Below are positions 7,685 to 15,336 of a stretch of 30,125 bases of DNA, piece after piece (within the stretch, counting starts at the first letter, position 1; each line of letters begins with the position of its first letter). Below the pieces are notes generated by a model. It was not told the origin of the DNA and did not search any database. It worked only from the letters and a program-made list of their open reading frames with translations. The stretch is taken from positions 1 through 30,125 of the forward strand of contig JBHIEE010000022.1 of assembly GCA_046760445.1 (NCBI GenBank). The letters are read 5' to 3'. The position numbers and the translations under genes were made by a program. Origin of the DNA: JBHIEE01 sp046760445 (lineage in GTDB: Bacteria; Acidobacteriota; Aminicenantia; JdFR-78).

Positions 7685-8562
7685 TTTAAAACTTTTTTAA
7701 GGTAAAAAATTAAAAAAGTAAGCATTAAAAGGAATAAAATCAACGACGCGGCTGCCCCCAGTCCCAGTTTTTGGAGAGAAAAACTATATTCATAGATTAA
7801 AATCGACAGAACTTTTGTTCCAGAAGCACCGCTGGTTAAAAGAAAAATATCGTCAAATTTATGAAAAGCCCAGATCATTCTGAGTAGGAAAGCTACCCCT
7901 AATACAAATTTTATTTCTGGGAAAGTAATATAAAAGAAAGTGTGCCATTTTCTTGCTCCATCAATTGAAGCCGCATCATAAAGCTCCTGAGGAATGGCTT
8001 GGAGACGAGCCAAGATTAAAAGCATGGCGAAAGGAAAATATCTCCAGCCCTCAAAAAGAATGATCATAATTAAAGCATAAGGTGCTTGACTGAACCAGGG
8101 AATAGATTGAGAAATAATCCCTGTTTCTTTTAAAATCCAGTTCCCAACACCATAAACTGGGTTGAATATCCATTTCCAGATAAAGGCCAAGGAAACCAAA
8201 GGAGCAATATAGGTAAATAGGAATGTAGCCCGGATTAATTTCCTGCCCCGAAAAGTTTGGTTTAAAATAAGAGCAGCTACCAATCCAAGAAGCACAGTAA
8301 CTCCACTTCCACCGATAGAATAAATTAGACTTGTTTTAAGGGCATTATAGAATTCGAGATCTTTTAATACTTTTAAATAATTAGCTAAACCTACCCAAGG
8401 CGTTTTTTGGTTAAGATTACCCAAGGTTATGTGACGAAAACTGAGCCAGATATTATATAGAACGGGAAAAGTGATAAAAATGAAGATTAAAAGAAAAGTA
8501 GGCAAAGTCATTAAATAAGCTAATCTTTGCTTCTGTTGAGAAATAGATTGTTTTTTTGACAT
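7678..8562 (-). CDS. carbohydrate ABC transporter permease, MalF/UgpA type
   Basis: This is the partner membrane subunit of the importer. The 294-residue protein has an N-terminal helix near residues 14-35 and five further helices. The EAA-like loop reads YDAASIDGARKWHTFFYITFPEI (about 197-219), the form typical of MalF/UgpA subunits. It lacks the large periplasmic P2 loop of enterobacterial MalF, as is usual for UgpA-type proteins. It begins directly after the ATPase gene stop and overlaps the MalG-type gene by seven bases. Confidence 0.93.
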   Translation of the reverse strand: MSKKQSISQQKQRLAYLMTLPTFLLIFIFITFPVLYNIWLSFRHITLGNLNQKTPWVGLANYLKVLKDLEFYNALKTSLIYSIGGSGVTVLLGLVAALILNQTFRGRKLIRATFLFTYIAPLVSLAFIWKWIFNPVYGVGNWILKETGIISQSIPWFSQAPYALIMIILFEGWRYFPFAMLLILARLQAIPQELYDAASIDGARKWHTFFYITFPEIKFVLGVAFLLRMIWAFHKFDDIFLLTSGASGTKVLSILIYEYSFSLQKLGLGAAASLILFLLMLTFLIFYLKKVLKW

Positions 8563-9663
8563 TTACTTTTCTTTATAAAAAGAAAAGAGATTATTACCAG
8601 TTTCAAAATCAAAAAAATGAAATGAGAGAGGATTAAAACCTAACCAGACTTCTTTTATATTTTCTAAACGGAAATCAGTTTTAAGTCTAACATTAATAGA
8701 AATGTTTTTGATTTTTATTAAAAAAATAATTTCTGGGCCTAAGAGTTCTTTAATCTCTATCTGACCTTTCAGTTTAAACCACTTAGAAGGGATTTGATCT
8801 TGTTTAGTGAAAATTTCTATTTCTTCGGGTCTTATACCAAGATAAATCTTTTCTTCCTTATCTTTAAAATCAAAATTTGACATATCCCATTCCCAGCCAT
8901 CAGTGACAAATTTTTTATTTTTTATTTTTCCTGGAATGAAATTCATTGGCGGACTACCCAAAAAACCAGCAACAAATTGATTAATTGGTTTTGAATATAT
9001 GACTAATGGTTTATCTACTTGATGGAGTTTTCCATCTTTCATAATGGCTACTCTCTGACCAAGAGTCATTGCTTCGATCTGATCATGGGTGACATAAATA
9101 ATAGTGGCATTAATTGTCTGGTGGAGTTTTTTTAGTTCTGCTCTCATTTGAATTCTTAATTTGGCATCTAAATTGGATAATGGCTCATCAAATAAAAAAA
9201 CTTTTGGTCTTCTGATGATCGCTCGTCCCAAAGCAACTCGCTGTCTTTCTCCTCCAGAAAGCTCTTTTGGTTTGCGGTCTAACAGATGGGCTATTCCCAA
9301 CAATTCTGCTGTTTCTAAAACTAAGTTTTGGATTTTATTTTTATTGTACTTTCTTATTTTCAAAGGGAAGGATAAATTCTGAAAAACGCTGAGATGGGGA
9401 TAAAGAGCATAATCTTGAAAAACCATAGCTATATTTCTTTCTTTGGGAAGCAAATTATTTACTTTAACATTATCTATCCAGATTTCCCCGCTGGTGATTT
9501 CCTCTAACCCAGCAATTAATCGTAATAGAGTTGTCTTTCCGCAGCCGGATGGTCCTAAAATAACCGTAAATTCATTTTCATTCACTTCAAAAGAAATATC
9601 TTTGACTGCCCATATATTAAGGGGAAAGACTTTACTTACTTTTTTGAAGACCAATTTAGCCAT
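8563..9663 (-). CDS. sugar ABC transporter ATPase, MalK/UgpC/MsmX type
   Basis: The nucleotide-binding subunit energises import by the two permeases encoded next to it. The motifs are complete: Walker A GPSGCGKT (37-44), Q-loop Gln83 in VFQDYALYPH, signature LSGGE (135-139), Walker B VFLFDE (155-160), D-loop SNLDAKLR and H-loop His193 in YVTHD. The C-terminal third (about 240-366) is the regulatory TOBE/OB domain of MalK-like proteins and includes LGIRPEEIEIF. Length is 366 residues, as usual. It lies two bases after the binding-protein gene and abuts the permease gene. MsmX-type ATPases may serve several transporters, but here the operon is self-sufficient. Confidence 0.96.
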   Translation of the reverse strand: MAKLVFKKVSKVFPLNIWAVKDISFEVNENEFTVILGPSGCGKTTLLRLIAGLEEITSGEIWIDNVKVNNLLPKERNIAMVFQDYALYPHLSVFQNLSFPLKIRKYNKNKIQNLVLETAELLGIAHLLDRKPKELSGGERQRVALGRAIIRRPKVFLFDEPLSNLDAKLRIQMRAELKKLHQTINATIIYVTHDQIEAMTLGQRVAIMKDGKLHQVDKPLVIYSKPINQFVAGFLGSPPMNFIPGKIKNKKFVTDGWEWDMSNFDFKDKEEKIYLGIRPEEIEIFTKQDQIPSKWFKLKGQIEIKELLGPEIIFLIKIKNISINVRLKTDFRLENIKEVWLGFNPLSFHFFDFETGNNLFSFYKEK

Positions 9664-9665
9664 TT

Positions 9666-10988
9666 TTATCTCAAGAAATTAATTCTCTTTTCTATCCATA
9701 GGTGAGTCTGAGATGGGATTAATTTCCCAGATTGTATTTCTCCTATAGCTAAGGGAAAAATCTTTTTTCCATAAATTTCAGTAATAAAAGCATGATTTTT
9801 CTTTTCTTTGAAACCCCATCGCTTGATTCTTTCAATTCCTGAAATAATTTCTTCCCCAATTTGAGGAGAAAAGCTAAATAAAGGATGATTCATCCAGGTG
9901 GGAATGAAGCTTTTTAAAACTGGGACTTTTCCACCAGGAGCCATAGTTATCCAGTCTGGATATCCATCGCTTAATAAGAATTTGGCCCAGTCTATTATTA
10001 TTTTTTCATATTTTTTATCTTTCCTTTGCTTTTGAGTTCTTATGAGAGCCAGGCAATAAATTTGTCCATAGGTAACTTTCTTTCCCTGAGGACCAATTAG
10101 AGTTGGACAAAAGCTGGTGTTAAGAGCTAAATCCTTTATTTTAGGATTATTTTTTCCAAGTTGGTATAAATCATCCAAGAGATATGAAGAATAAAAGATA
10201 GAAAAAACTCTTTGAGTTAAATAATATTCTCGTGCTTCCCTCCAAGAATTTCTTCCTGGCGGACTTAATTGAATTAATTGAGAATAAAATTCGAAAGATT
10301 GCTTCAATTGAGAGGTATTTAGTTTTAATTCTCCGTTTAAATCAAAAATCCTTGCACCATTAGATAGGGCTATATGTTCAAACACCTGCTGAGTATATAC
10401 CTGTTGAGGGTCTGTTCCAACCAGAATCCCAAATTTTTCTTTTTCTGGGTGATAAAGCTTTCGGGCAGCTTTTAGAATATCTGACCAAGATTTTGGTGAA
10501 GATAAATTGTATTTTTGGAATAAATCTTTTCTATACCAGATTCCCTGAATCCAACAGTCTAAAGGGACACCGAAGAAGAGATTTTTTTCATGGTCTTTGG
10601 CTAAATTTAAAGGAGTAGTCAGAAAATTCTCTGGACCTATCTCAGAAATAATTTCAGTTGCTAATTCTTGATTTAAAATCTCCTGGTCAGCCAAACCAAC
10701 TAAATGTTCTAATCCAATCTCAACAATATCTGGCATTAAATTTGCTGCTTTGGCGGCAAATAATTTTTGATTAAGTGAACTTTCATCAACAGGAACAAGT
10801 TTTATCTTTACTGAAGGATATTTTTGCTCAAACTGGCTAATTATTTTGTTTTGAATATCTAACCTGTCTTGTTCAACCTCAGTGGTCCAGAACTCGATTA
10901 CCTGTTTAGATAAATTGTCCTCTCTTTGACAGAAATTTAAGGAGAAAAAGATTAATAAAAGGATTAAAAGTATTATTAGTTTTCTCAT
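9666..10988 (-). CDS. sugar-type extracellular solute-binding lipoprotein (family 1)
   Basis: This is the periplasmic receptor of the ABC importer. The 440-residue precursor starts MRKLIILLILLLIFF and has a lipobox-like SLNFC (Cys20), so it is probably anchored by lipid. Family 1 features are visible: VIEFWTTEVE at the mature N-terminus, IISQFEQKYPSVKIKLVPVD, PDIVEIG, and the hinge block FGVPLDCWIQGIWYRKDLFQKYNL with WSDILKAARKL. The ligand is unknown. It is the promoter-proximal gene of the operon. No Shine-Dalgarno precedes the ATG, and a promoter match places the transcription start almost on the ATG, suggesting a leaderless or very short-leader message. Confidence 0.92.
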   Translation of the reverse strand: MRKLIILLILLLIFFSLNFCQREDNLSKQVIEFWTTEVEQDRLDIQNKIISQFEQKYPSVKIKLVPVDESSLNQKLFAAKAANLMPDIVEIGLEHLVGLADQEILNQELATEIISEIGPENFLTTPLNLAKDHEKNLFFGVPLDCWIQGIWYRKDLFQKYNLSSPKSWSDILKAARKLYHPEKEKFGILVGTDPQQVYTQQVFEHIALSNGARIFDLNGELKLNTSQLKQSFEFYSQLIQLSPPGRNSWREAREYYLTQRVFSIFYSSYLLDDLYQLGKNNPKIKDLALNTSFCPTLIGPQGKKVTYGQIYCLALIRTQKQRKDKKYEKIIIDWAKFLLSDGYPDWITMAPGGKVPVLKSFIPTWMNHPLFSFSPQIGEEIISGIERIKRWGFKEKKNHAFITEIYGKKIFPLAIGEIQSGKLIPSQTHLWIEKRINFLR

Positions 10989-10995
10989 TGTTCAA

Positions 10996-11024
10996 ATTTT
11001 ATCTAACTATTAAGTTAAAATCAA
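10996..11024 (-). promoter_or_regulatory. candidate promoter of the sugar ABC operon, apparently leaderless
   Basis: On the minus strand TTGATT (11019-11024) and TAAAAT (10996-11001) are spaced by 17 bases. The -10 box ends only seven bases before the ATG whose first base is 10988, so transcription would start at or next to the start codon. Confidence 0.4.
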
Positions 11025-11056
11025 ATGAATTAGGAGTTCAGAATGAGAAAGCCTTC

Positions 11057-11085
11057 TTGACAAACATAAGCGGGAAATATAGAAT
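11057..11085 (+). promoter_or_regulatory. sigma-70 type promoter of proS
   Basis: A perfect -35 TTGACA (11057-11062) and TAGAAT (11080-11085, one mismatch to TATAAT) are separated by 17 bases. The proS ATG is at 11113, giving a leader of about 20 bases that contains the GGAG ribosome binding site. Confidence 0.65.
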
Positions 11086-11112
11086 TAACCAAGCGTTGCT
11101 TTGGAGTTTTCA

Positions 11113-12561
11113 ATGAGTGAAGAAAAGTATGTTAAAGAGATAACAGCTAAATCTGAAGATTTTTCGAGATGGTACATTGAAGTTATTAAAAAAACTGAGC
11201 TGGCAGATTATGCTCCGATTAAAGGGATGATGGTCATTCGTCCTTATGGTTACGCTATCTGGGAAAAAATTAGAGAATTTTTAGATAAAAGGTTTAAAGA
11301 AACAGGACATACTAATGCTTATTTTCCCCTTTTTATACCGGAAAGTTATCTTAAAAAAGAGGCAGAACATGTGGAAGGATTTGCTCCGCAGGTTGCCTGG
11401 GTGACTCAGGGAGGAGATGAAGAGTTAGAAGAAAGACTGGCGGTTCGACCTACCTCAGAAGCAATAATCTGCAGTATGTATGCTAAATGGATTAAATCAT
11501 GGAGAGATTTGCCAGTATTGATTAATCAGTGGGCAAATGTTGTTCGATGGGAAAAAGTAACCCGTCCTTTTTTAAGAACCGCTGAATTTTTATGGCAAGA
11601 GGGGCATACTGCTCATGAAACCGAAAAAGAGGCTCAGGAAGAGACGCTTAGGATATTATCTATTTACAAAGAATTCGTGGAAACAGAGTTGGCCATTCCA
11701 GTTATTGCTGGAGAGAAAACCGAAAGAGAAAGATTTGCTGGTGCAGTGAAGACTTATGCTATTGAGGCTTTAATGTCTGATGGTCGAGCTCTTCAGTCTG
11801 GAACTTCTCATAATTTAGGCCAGCACTTTTCAAAAGCTTTCAATATTAGGTTTGAAGATAGAAATCAAAACTTACAGTATGTCTGGCAAACATCATGGGG
11901 AGTTTCAACTCGATTAATTGGTGCTTTGATTATGACCCATGGTGATGATTCTGGTTTGAGATTTCCTCCTCGAATTGCTCCGATTCAGATAGTAATTATT
12001 CCTATTCCCGGAAAAGACTGGAAGGAGAATATTCTTCCTGTAGCCAGGGAAATTGAAAGTGAGCTTAATAAAATAGGGATTAGAGTTAAATTAGATGAAC
12101 GAGAAGAATATACTCCTGGATGGAAATATTCTGATTGGGAAATGAGAGGGGTGCCCCTAAGAATTGAAATTGGACCTAAGGACATTGCTAAAAAACAAGT
12201 AGTAATTGCTAAAAGAGATAGTGGGGGAAAATTTTCACTGTCACTGGACTCTCTTCCAGAAAAGATAATTCATGTCTTAGATGATATTCAGGAGTTTCTT
12301 TTCAATCAAGCATTGGAATTTCAAAAAGAAAATACTCATTTCGTGGAGGATTATCAGACATTTAAGGAAATTATGGAAAGTTCACGGGGATTTATTAAAA
12401 CTCATTGGTGTGGCAGATCGGATTGTGAGGAGAGGATAAAAGATGAAACAGCAGCCACAATTAGAGTTATTCCGTTAGAAGAAAGTGATGTTTCTGGCAA
12501 AAAATGTATTTATTGCCAGAATAAGGTTAAGAAAATAGCTTATTTTGCTAAAGCCTATTAA
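11113..12561 (+). CDS. proS: prolyl-tRNA synthetase, short archaeal/eukaryotic-type (ProS3)
   Basis: The enzyme charges tRNA-Pro with proline. The ATG at 11113 is preferred over a TTG at 11101 because GGAG at 11103-11106 lies six bases upstream. The 482-residue length and the lack of the editing insertion mark the short ProS class. Motif 1 lies around IKGMMVIRPYG, motif 2 around RWEKVTRPFLRTAEFLWQEGH and motif 3 around GVSTRLIGALIMTHGDD. After the anticodon-binding domain comes the class-specific zinc-binding C-terminus, with cysteines in WCGRSDCE and KKCIYCQNK and a terminal tyrosine. This class occurs in archaea, eukaryotes and scattered bacteria. It is followed by an octamer hairpin. Confidence 0.97.
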   Translation: MSEEKYVKEITAKSEDFSRWYIEVIKKTELADYAPIKGMMVIRPYGYAIWEKIREFLDKRFKETGHTNAYFPLFIPESYLKKEAEHVEGFAPQVAWVTQGGDEELEERLAVRPTSEAIICSMYAKWIKSWRDLPVLINQWANVVRWEKVTRPFLRTAEFLWQEGHTAHETEKEAQEETLRILSIYKEFVETELAIPVIAGEKTERERFAGAVKTYAIEALMSDGRALQSGTSHNLGQHFSKAFNIRFEDRNQNLQYVWQTSWGVSTRLIGALIMTHGDDSGLRFPPRIAPIQIVIIPIPGKDWKENILPVAREIESELNKIGIRVKLDEREEYTPGWKYSDWEMRGVPLRIEIGPKDIAKKQVVIAKRDSGGKFSLSLDSLPEKIIHVLDDIQEFLFNQALEFQKENTHFVEDYQTFKEIMESSRGFIKTHWCGRSDCEERIKDETAATIRVIPLEESDVSGKKCIYCQNKVKKIAYFAKAY

Positions 12562-12565
12562 CAAA

Positions 12566-12690
12566 CTAGGTGACTGGGTTATTAGGTTATTGGGTTACTG
12601 GGATGATTAGGTGAATAGGAGGACAAGGCACAGATAACCCAATAGCCTAATCACCTAATCACCTAATCACCCAATAACCTAGTTACCTGA
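12566..12690. repeat. octamer array in two inverted arms (CCTAATCA / GGTTATTG)
   Basis: The right arm (about 12645-12690) reads as eight-base units CCTAATCA three times, then CCCAATAA, CCTAGTTA, CCTGATTA. The left arm (about 12567-12617) carries the reverse-complement word in variants such as GGGTTATT, AGGTTATT and TGATTAGG. The arms are separated by about 25 bases and could fold into a long imperfect hairpin. The element fills the whole gap between proS and pcm and leaves no visible ribosome binding site for pcm. It could act as a terminator-like structure, although no T-run follows. Confidence 0.75.
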
Positions 12691-12699
12691 TTATTTAAT

Positions 12700-13335
12700 A
12701 TGGAAGAAGAAAAATTCACTGAACTGAGAGAAAAAATGGTCACTGAACAGATAGAAGTCCGAGGAGTTAAAGACAAGCTGGTTTTAAATGCGATGAGAAA
12801 AGTTCCTCGACATCTTTTTATTCCGGAGGAATATCGGGAATATTCCTATGAAGATGAACCTTTACCTATTAAAGAAGGACAGACAATTTCCCAGCCTTAT
12901 ATTGTTGCTTATATGACCGAAGCTCTCAGACTAAGAGGAGAGGAGAAAGTATTGGAAATTGGCACAGGCTCAGGTTATCAAACGGCCATTCTCTCTGAAA
13001 TAGTAAGAGAGGTTTATACTATTGAAATAATTTCTTCATTATCCCATCGGGCCCAAGAAATCTTGGGAAAATTAGGTTACAGGAATATATACTTTAAAAT
13101 TGGGGATGGAACCTTTGGCTGGAAAGAACACTCTCCTTATCAGGCTATTTTGGTTACTGCTGCTCCTTCTAAAGTTCCCAAATCTCTTAAAGAGCAGATT
13201 GAAGATGAAGGAAGAATAATAATTCCAGTTGGCTCATTCTTCCAAGAATTAGTTCTGGTTACTCGAAAAAAGAATAAATTCAAAAAAGAAAAATTGATTC
13301 CTGTAAGATTTGTTCCTTTAATTTCCACTCATTAA
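12700..13335 (+). CDS. pcm: protein-L-isoaspartate O-methyltransferase
   Basis: Pcm methylates isoaspartyl residues in damaged proteins using S-adenosylmethionine, beginning their repair in the cytosol. The 211-residue length fits. Visible blocks are VPRHLFIPEEYREYSYEDEP (about 31-50), the substrate-site IKEGQTISQPYIVAYM, SAM motif I VLEIGTGSGYQTAIL (about 85-99), and AILVTAAPSKVPKSL near residue 149. The ATG at 12700 follows directly from the octamer hairpin and lacks a Shine-Dalgarno. The internal ATG at 12736 (MVTEQI) is the alternative and lines up with many family members. Confidence 0.95.
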   Translation: MEEEKFTELREKMVTEQIEVRGVKDKLVLNAMRKVPRHLFIPEEYREYSYEDEPLPIKEGQTISQPYIVAYMTEALRLRGEEKVLEIGTGSGYQTAILSEIVREVYTIEIISSLSHRAQEILGKLGYRNIYFKIGDGTFGWKEHSPYQAILVTAAPSKVPKSLKEQIEDEGRIIIPVGSFFQELVLVTRKKNKFKKEKLIPVRFVPLISTH

Positions 13336-13373
13336 AGATACATAGGGCAGATGAGAGAACAGATATTTTGGGA

Positions 13374-13408
13374 GAAATTAGAAATTTGAAATTAGAAAAT
13401 GGAAATTA
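13374..13408 (+). repeat. heptamer array GAAATTA containing the DUF192 start codon
   Basis: Five consecutive seven-base units are GAAATTA, GAAATTT, GAAATTA, GAAAATG, GAAATTA. The ATG at 13399 used as the start of the next gene lies inside the fourth unit. No inverted arm is seen nearby. Confidence 0.6.
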
Positions 13409-13917
13409 AGAAGGTAGAAGTGAGATTTGCGTTCATTTGGGATTTAAGAGCCAATTTTTTCTTTTTACTCTTATCTTTTCTTTTTCTCCTTTTTGTATTA
13501 TTTTTATTAATTTCTTTTTGTGCTGGTAGTCAAAATAAGTTTATAAAAGTTTATTTTCCTAACGGAAAGTCTGTTACTGCTGAATTAGCTATTACTGATC
13601 AAGAAAGAGCAGTAGGATTAATGTTTAGAGAGAGCTTATCTTCTGATCAAGGAATGCTTTTTATCTTTGAAGAAGAAGGATATTATTCTTTCTGGATGAA
13701 GAATATGAAATTTGCAATAGATATAATCTGGATTGATGAAAATAAAAGAATTCTTCACATAGAAGAGAAAGTTCTTCCTTGCCGCAAAGAACCTTGTCCT
13801 TCCTATCTTTCCTCTTTACCTGCTCGTTATGTGCTTGAGTTGGTTGCTGGAAAAGTAAAGGAAGAGAATCTAAAAATTTATGATCAGCTCGATTTTATTA
13901 TCCCATCCTTAGATTAA
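13399..13917 (+). CDS. DUF192 family exported protein
   Basis: The family domain fills about residues 48-168. Diagnostic stretches are the early ELAITDQERAVGLMFRESL, the central GMLFIFEEEGYYSFWMKNMKFAIDIIWID, and the late ARYVLELVAGKVKEENLK. DUF192 proteins are small beta-barrel-like domains, often secreted, of unknown role. A strong hydrophobic segment at about residues 20-42 ends in FCAGS, so it is either membrane-anchored or a lipoprotein (candidate Cys41). The first 18 residues are encoded partly by a heptamer repeat and have no Shine-Dalgarno. The true start may lie further in, but no better candidate is obvious. It converges on miaB with only 22 bases between stops. Confidence 0.85.
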   Translation: MEIKKVEVRFAFIWDLRANFFFLLLSFLFLLFVLFLLISFCAGSQNKFIKVYFPNGKSVTAELAITDQERAVGLMFRESLSSDQGMLFIFEEEGYYSFWMKNMKFAIDIIWIDENKRILHIEEKVLPCRKEPCPSYLSSLPARYVLELVAGKVKEENLKIYDQLDFIIPSLD

Positions 13918-13929
13918 AATCAAATTTTT

Positions 13930-13957
13930 AATTCATAACTCACAACTCATAACTATT
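13930..13957. repeat. heptamer array AACTCAT forming the miaB 3' end
   Basis: Four seven-base units are AATTCAT, AACTCAC, AACTCAT, AACTATT. The miaB stop at 13940-13942 is within it, so the protein's last residues (NSYEL) come from the repeat. Confidence 0.55.
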
Positions 13958-15280
13958 CTCTTGTTTTCCTCTCAAACTATATGGCCCTACATCAGTGATT
14001 AAAACTTCTACAAATTTACCTATTTCTGCTTGATTGGAGTGAAAATTAACTACCTGATAATGTTCTGTTCTTCCAGACCATATTTTTGAGTCTCTTTTGC
14101 TTTTTCCTAAGGTCAAAACTTTTAACTTTTGACCAATTTTCTTGCGGTTATTTTTTAGTTGAATCTCTTTTTGTAATGACTGAACCTGAATTAACCGGTT
14201 TTTCTTTTCTTCAAAAGGAACATCATCTTTTAATTTAGAGGCAGCAGTGAATGGTCGAGGTGAATACCTAAAAGAAAAGATATTATTGTATTCAACTTCC
14301 CGAAGTAAACTTAGAGTTTCTTCAAATTCTTCTCGACTTTCTCCAGGAGATCCAACGATAATGTCAGTGCTTAAGTTTATATTTGGAATTAGTTTTTTCA
14401 AAAAATCTATTTTTTTTAAGTAGGTTTGACGGTCATATCCTCGTTTCATTCTTTGAAGAACTGAAGAAGATCCAGACTGAACAGGTAAATGGAGCTGAGG
14501 ACAGACCTTTTCTAAATCTTTCATCGCTTGAGCAATCTCTTCTGAGAAATTTTTTGGATGAGAAGTAATGAATCTAATCCATTCGATTCCTTTTATTTTA
14601 TTTATTTCAGTTAAAAGGTCGACAAAATTTTTTTCTTTTTGATGATCATAGTATGAATTTACATTTTGCCCCAAAAGCTGAATTTCCTTATACCCTTTGT
14701 CCGCTAATTTTCTTATTTCTTTTAAGATATTGTTGAAAGGACGATATTTCTCCCTTCCTCGAGTAAAAGGAACAATACAATATGAGCAGAAATTGTTGCA
14801 TCCTTCCATTATAGTCACATAACCAATGACTTTGTTTTCTCTTAAAATGCATTCATCAGGAGTTTCTTGCCATTCTTTATGCCATCTAATATTATTAACT
14901 TTTTCTTTGTCAATGATAATTTTTTTTAATATTTCAGGAAGATTATAATAAGCATGGGTGCCGAGGATGAAATCAACATAAGGAGCTCGTTTAAATATCT
15001 TTTCTCTTTCAAGTTGAGCAACACACCCGGTTATTCCGATAATTAAACCTTTTTTTACCTGATTTAATCGACCTAAATAGGAGAATAGTTTCTCTTCTGA
15101 TTTCTGTCTTACCGCACAGGTATTGATAATGACAATATCTGATTTTTCCTCATAAGTGACCTTTTCAAACCCAGAAGAATGAAGTAGTCCAGCAATTCTT
15201 TCTGAATCGTTTTCATTCATCTGGCAGCCAAAAGTTCGAATAAAGAATTTAAGATTCCGAGTGCTCAAATCATTGACCAT
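13940..15280 (-). CDS. miaB: tRNA-2-methylthio-N6-dimethylallyladenosine synthase
   Basis: MiaB is a radical-SAM methylthiotransferase that adds the 2-methylthio group to i6A37 of tRNAs reading UNN codons. The N-terminal UPF0004 domain has the three cluster cysteines Cys19 (FGCQMN), Cys55 (NTCAVR) and Cys86 (GCVAQ). The radical-SAM domain has CNNFCSYC (Cys161, 165, 168) followed by PFTRGRE, which is the MiaB signature. LHLPVQSGSSSVLQRMKRGY and STDIIVGSPGES are also diagnostic. A TRAM domain closes the protein (about 375-440). Length is 446 residues. The last five residues are supplied by a heptamer repeat. Confidence 0.97.
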   Translation of the reverse strand: MVNDLSTRNLKFFIRTFGCQMNENDSERIAGLLHSSGFEKVTYEEKSDIVIINTCAVRQKSEEKLFSYLGRLNQVKKGLIIGITGCVAQLEREKIFKRAPYVDFILGTHAYYNLPEILKKIIIDKEKVNNIRWHKEWQETPDECILRENKVIGYVTIMEGCNNFCSYCIVPFTRGREKYRPFNNILKEIRKLADKGYKEIQLLGQNVNSYYDHQKEKNFVDLLTEINKIKGIEWIRFITSHPKNFSEEIAQAMKDLEKVCPQLHLPVQSGSSSVLQRMKRGYDRQTYLKKIDFLKKLIPNINLSTDIIVGSPGESREEFEETLSLLREVEYNNIFSFRYSPRPFTAASKLKDDVPFEEKKNRLIQVQSLQKEIQLKNNRKKIGQKLKVLTLGKSKRDSKIWSGRTEHYQVVNFHSNQAEIGKFVEVLITDVGPYSLRGKQENSYEL

Positions 15281-15336
15281 ATAATCAATATATCACATAA
15301 ATTTACTTTTTTTAAGAAGCTGTGATTTGGTAAGAT

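Noticed and set aside
9161..9682. Plus-strand ORFs opposite the ABC ATPase gene
   Set aside because: They are antisense shadows of a gene with complete ATPase motifs.
11101..11112. TTG start for proS
   Set aside because: The TTG codon overlaps the GGAG that fits as ribosome binding site for the ATG at 11113.
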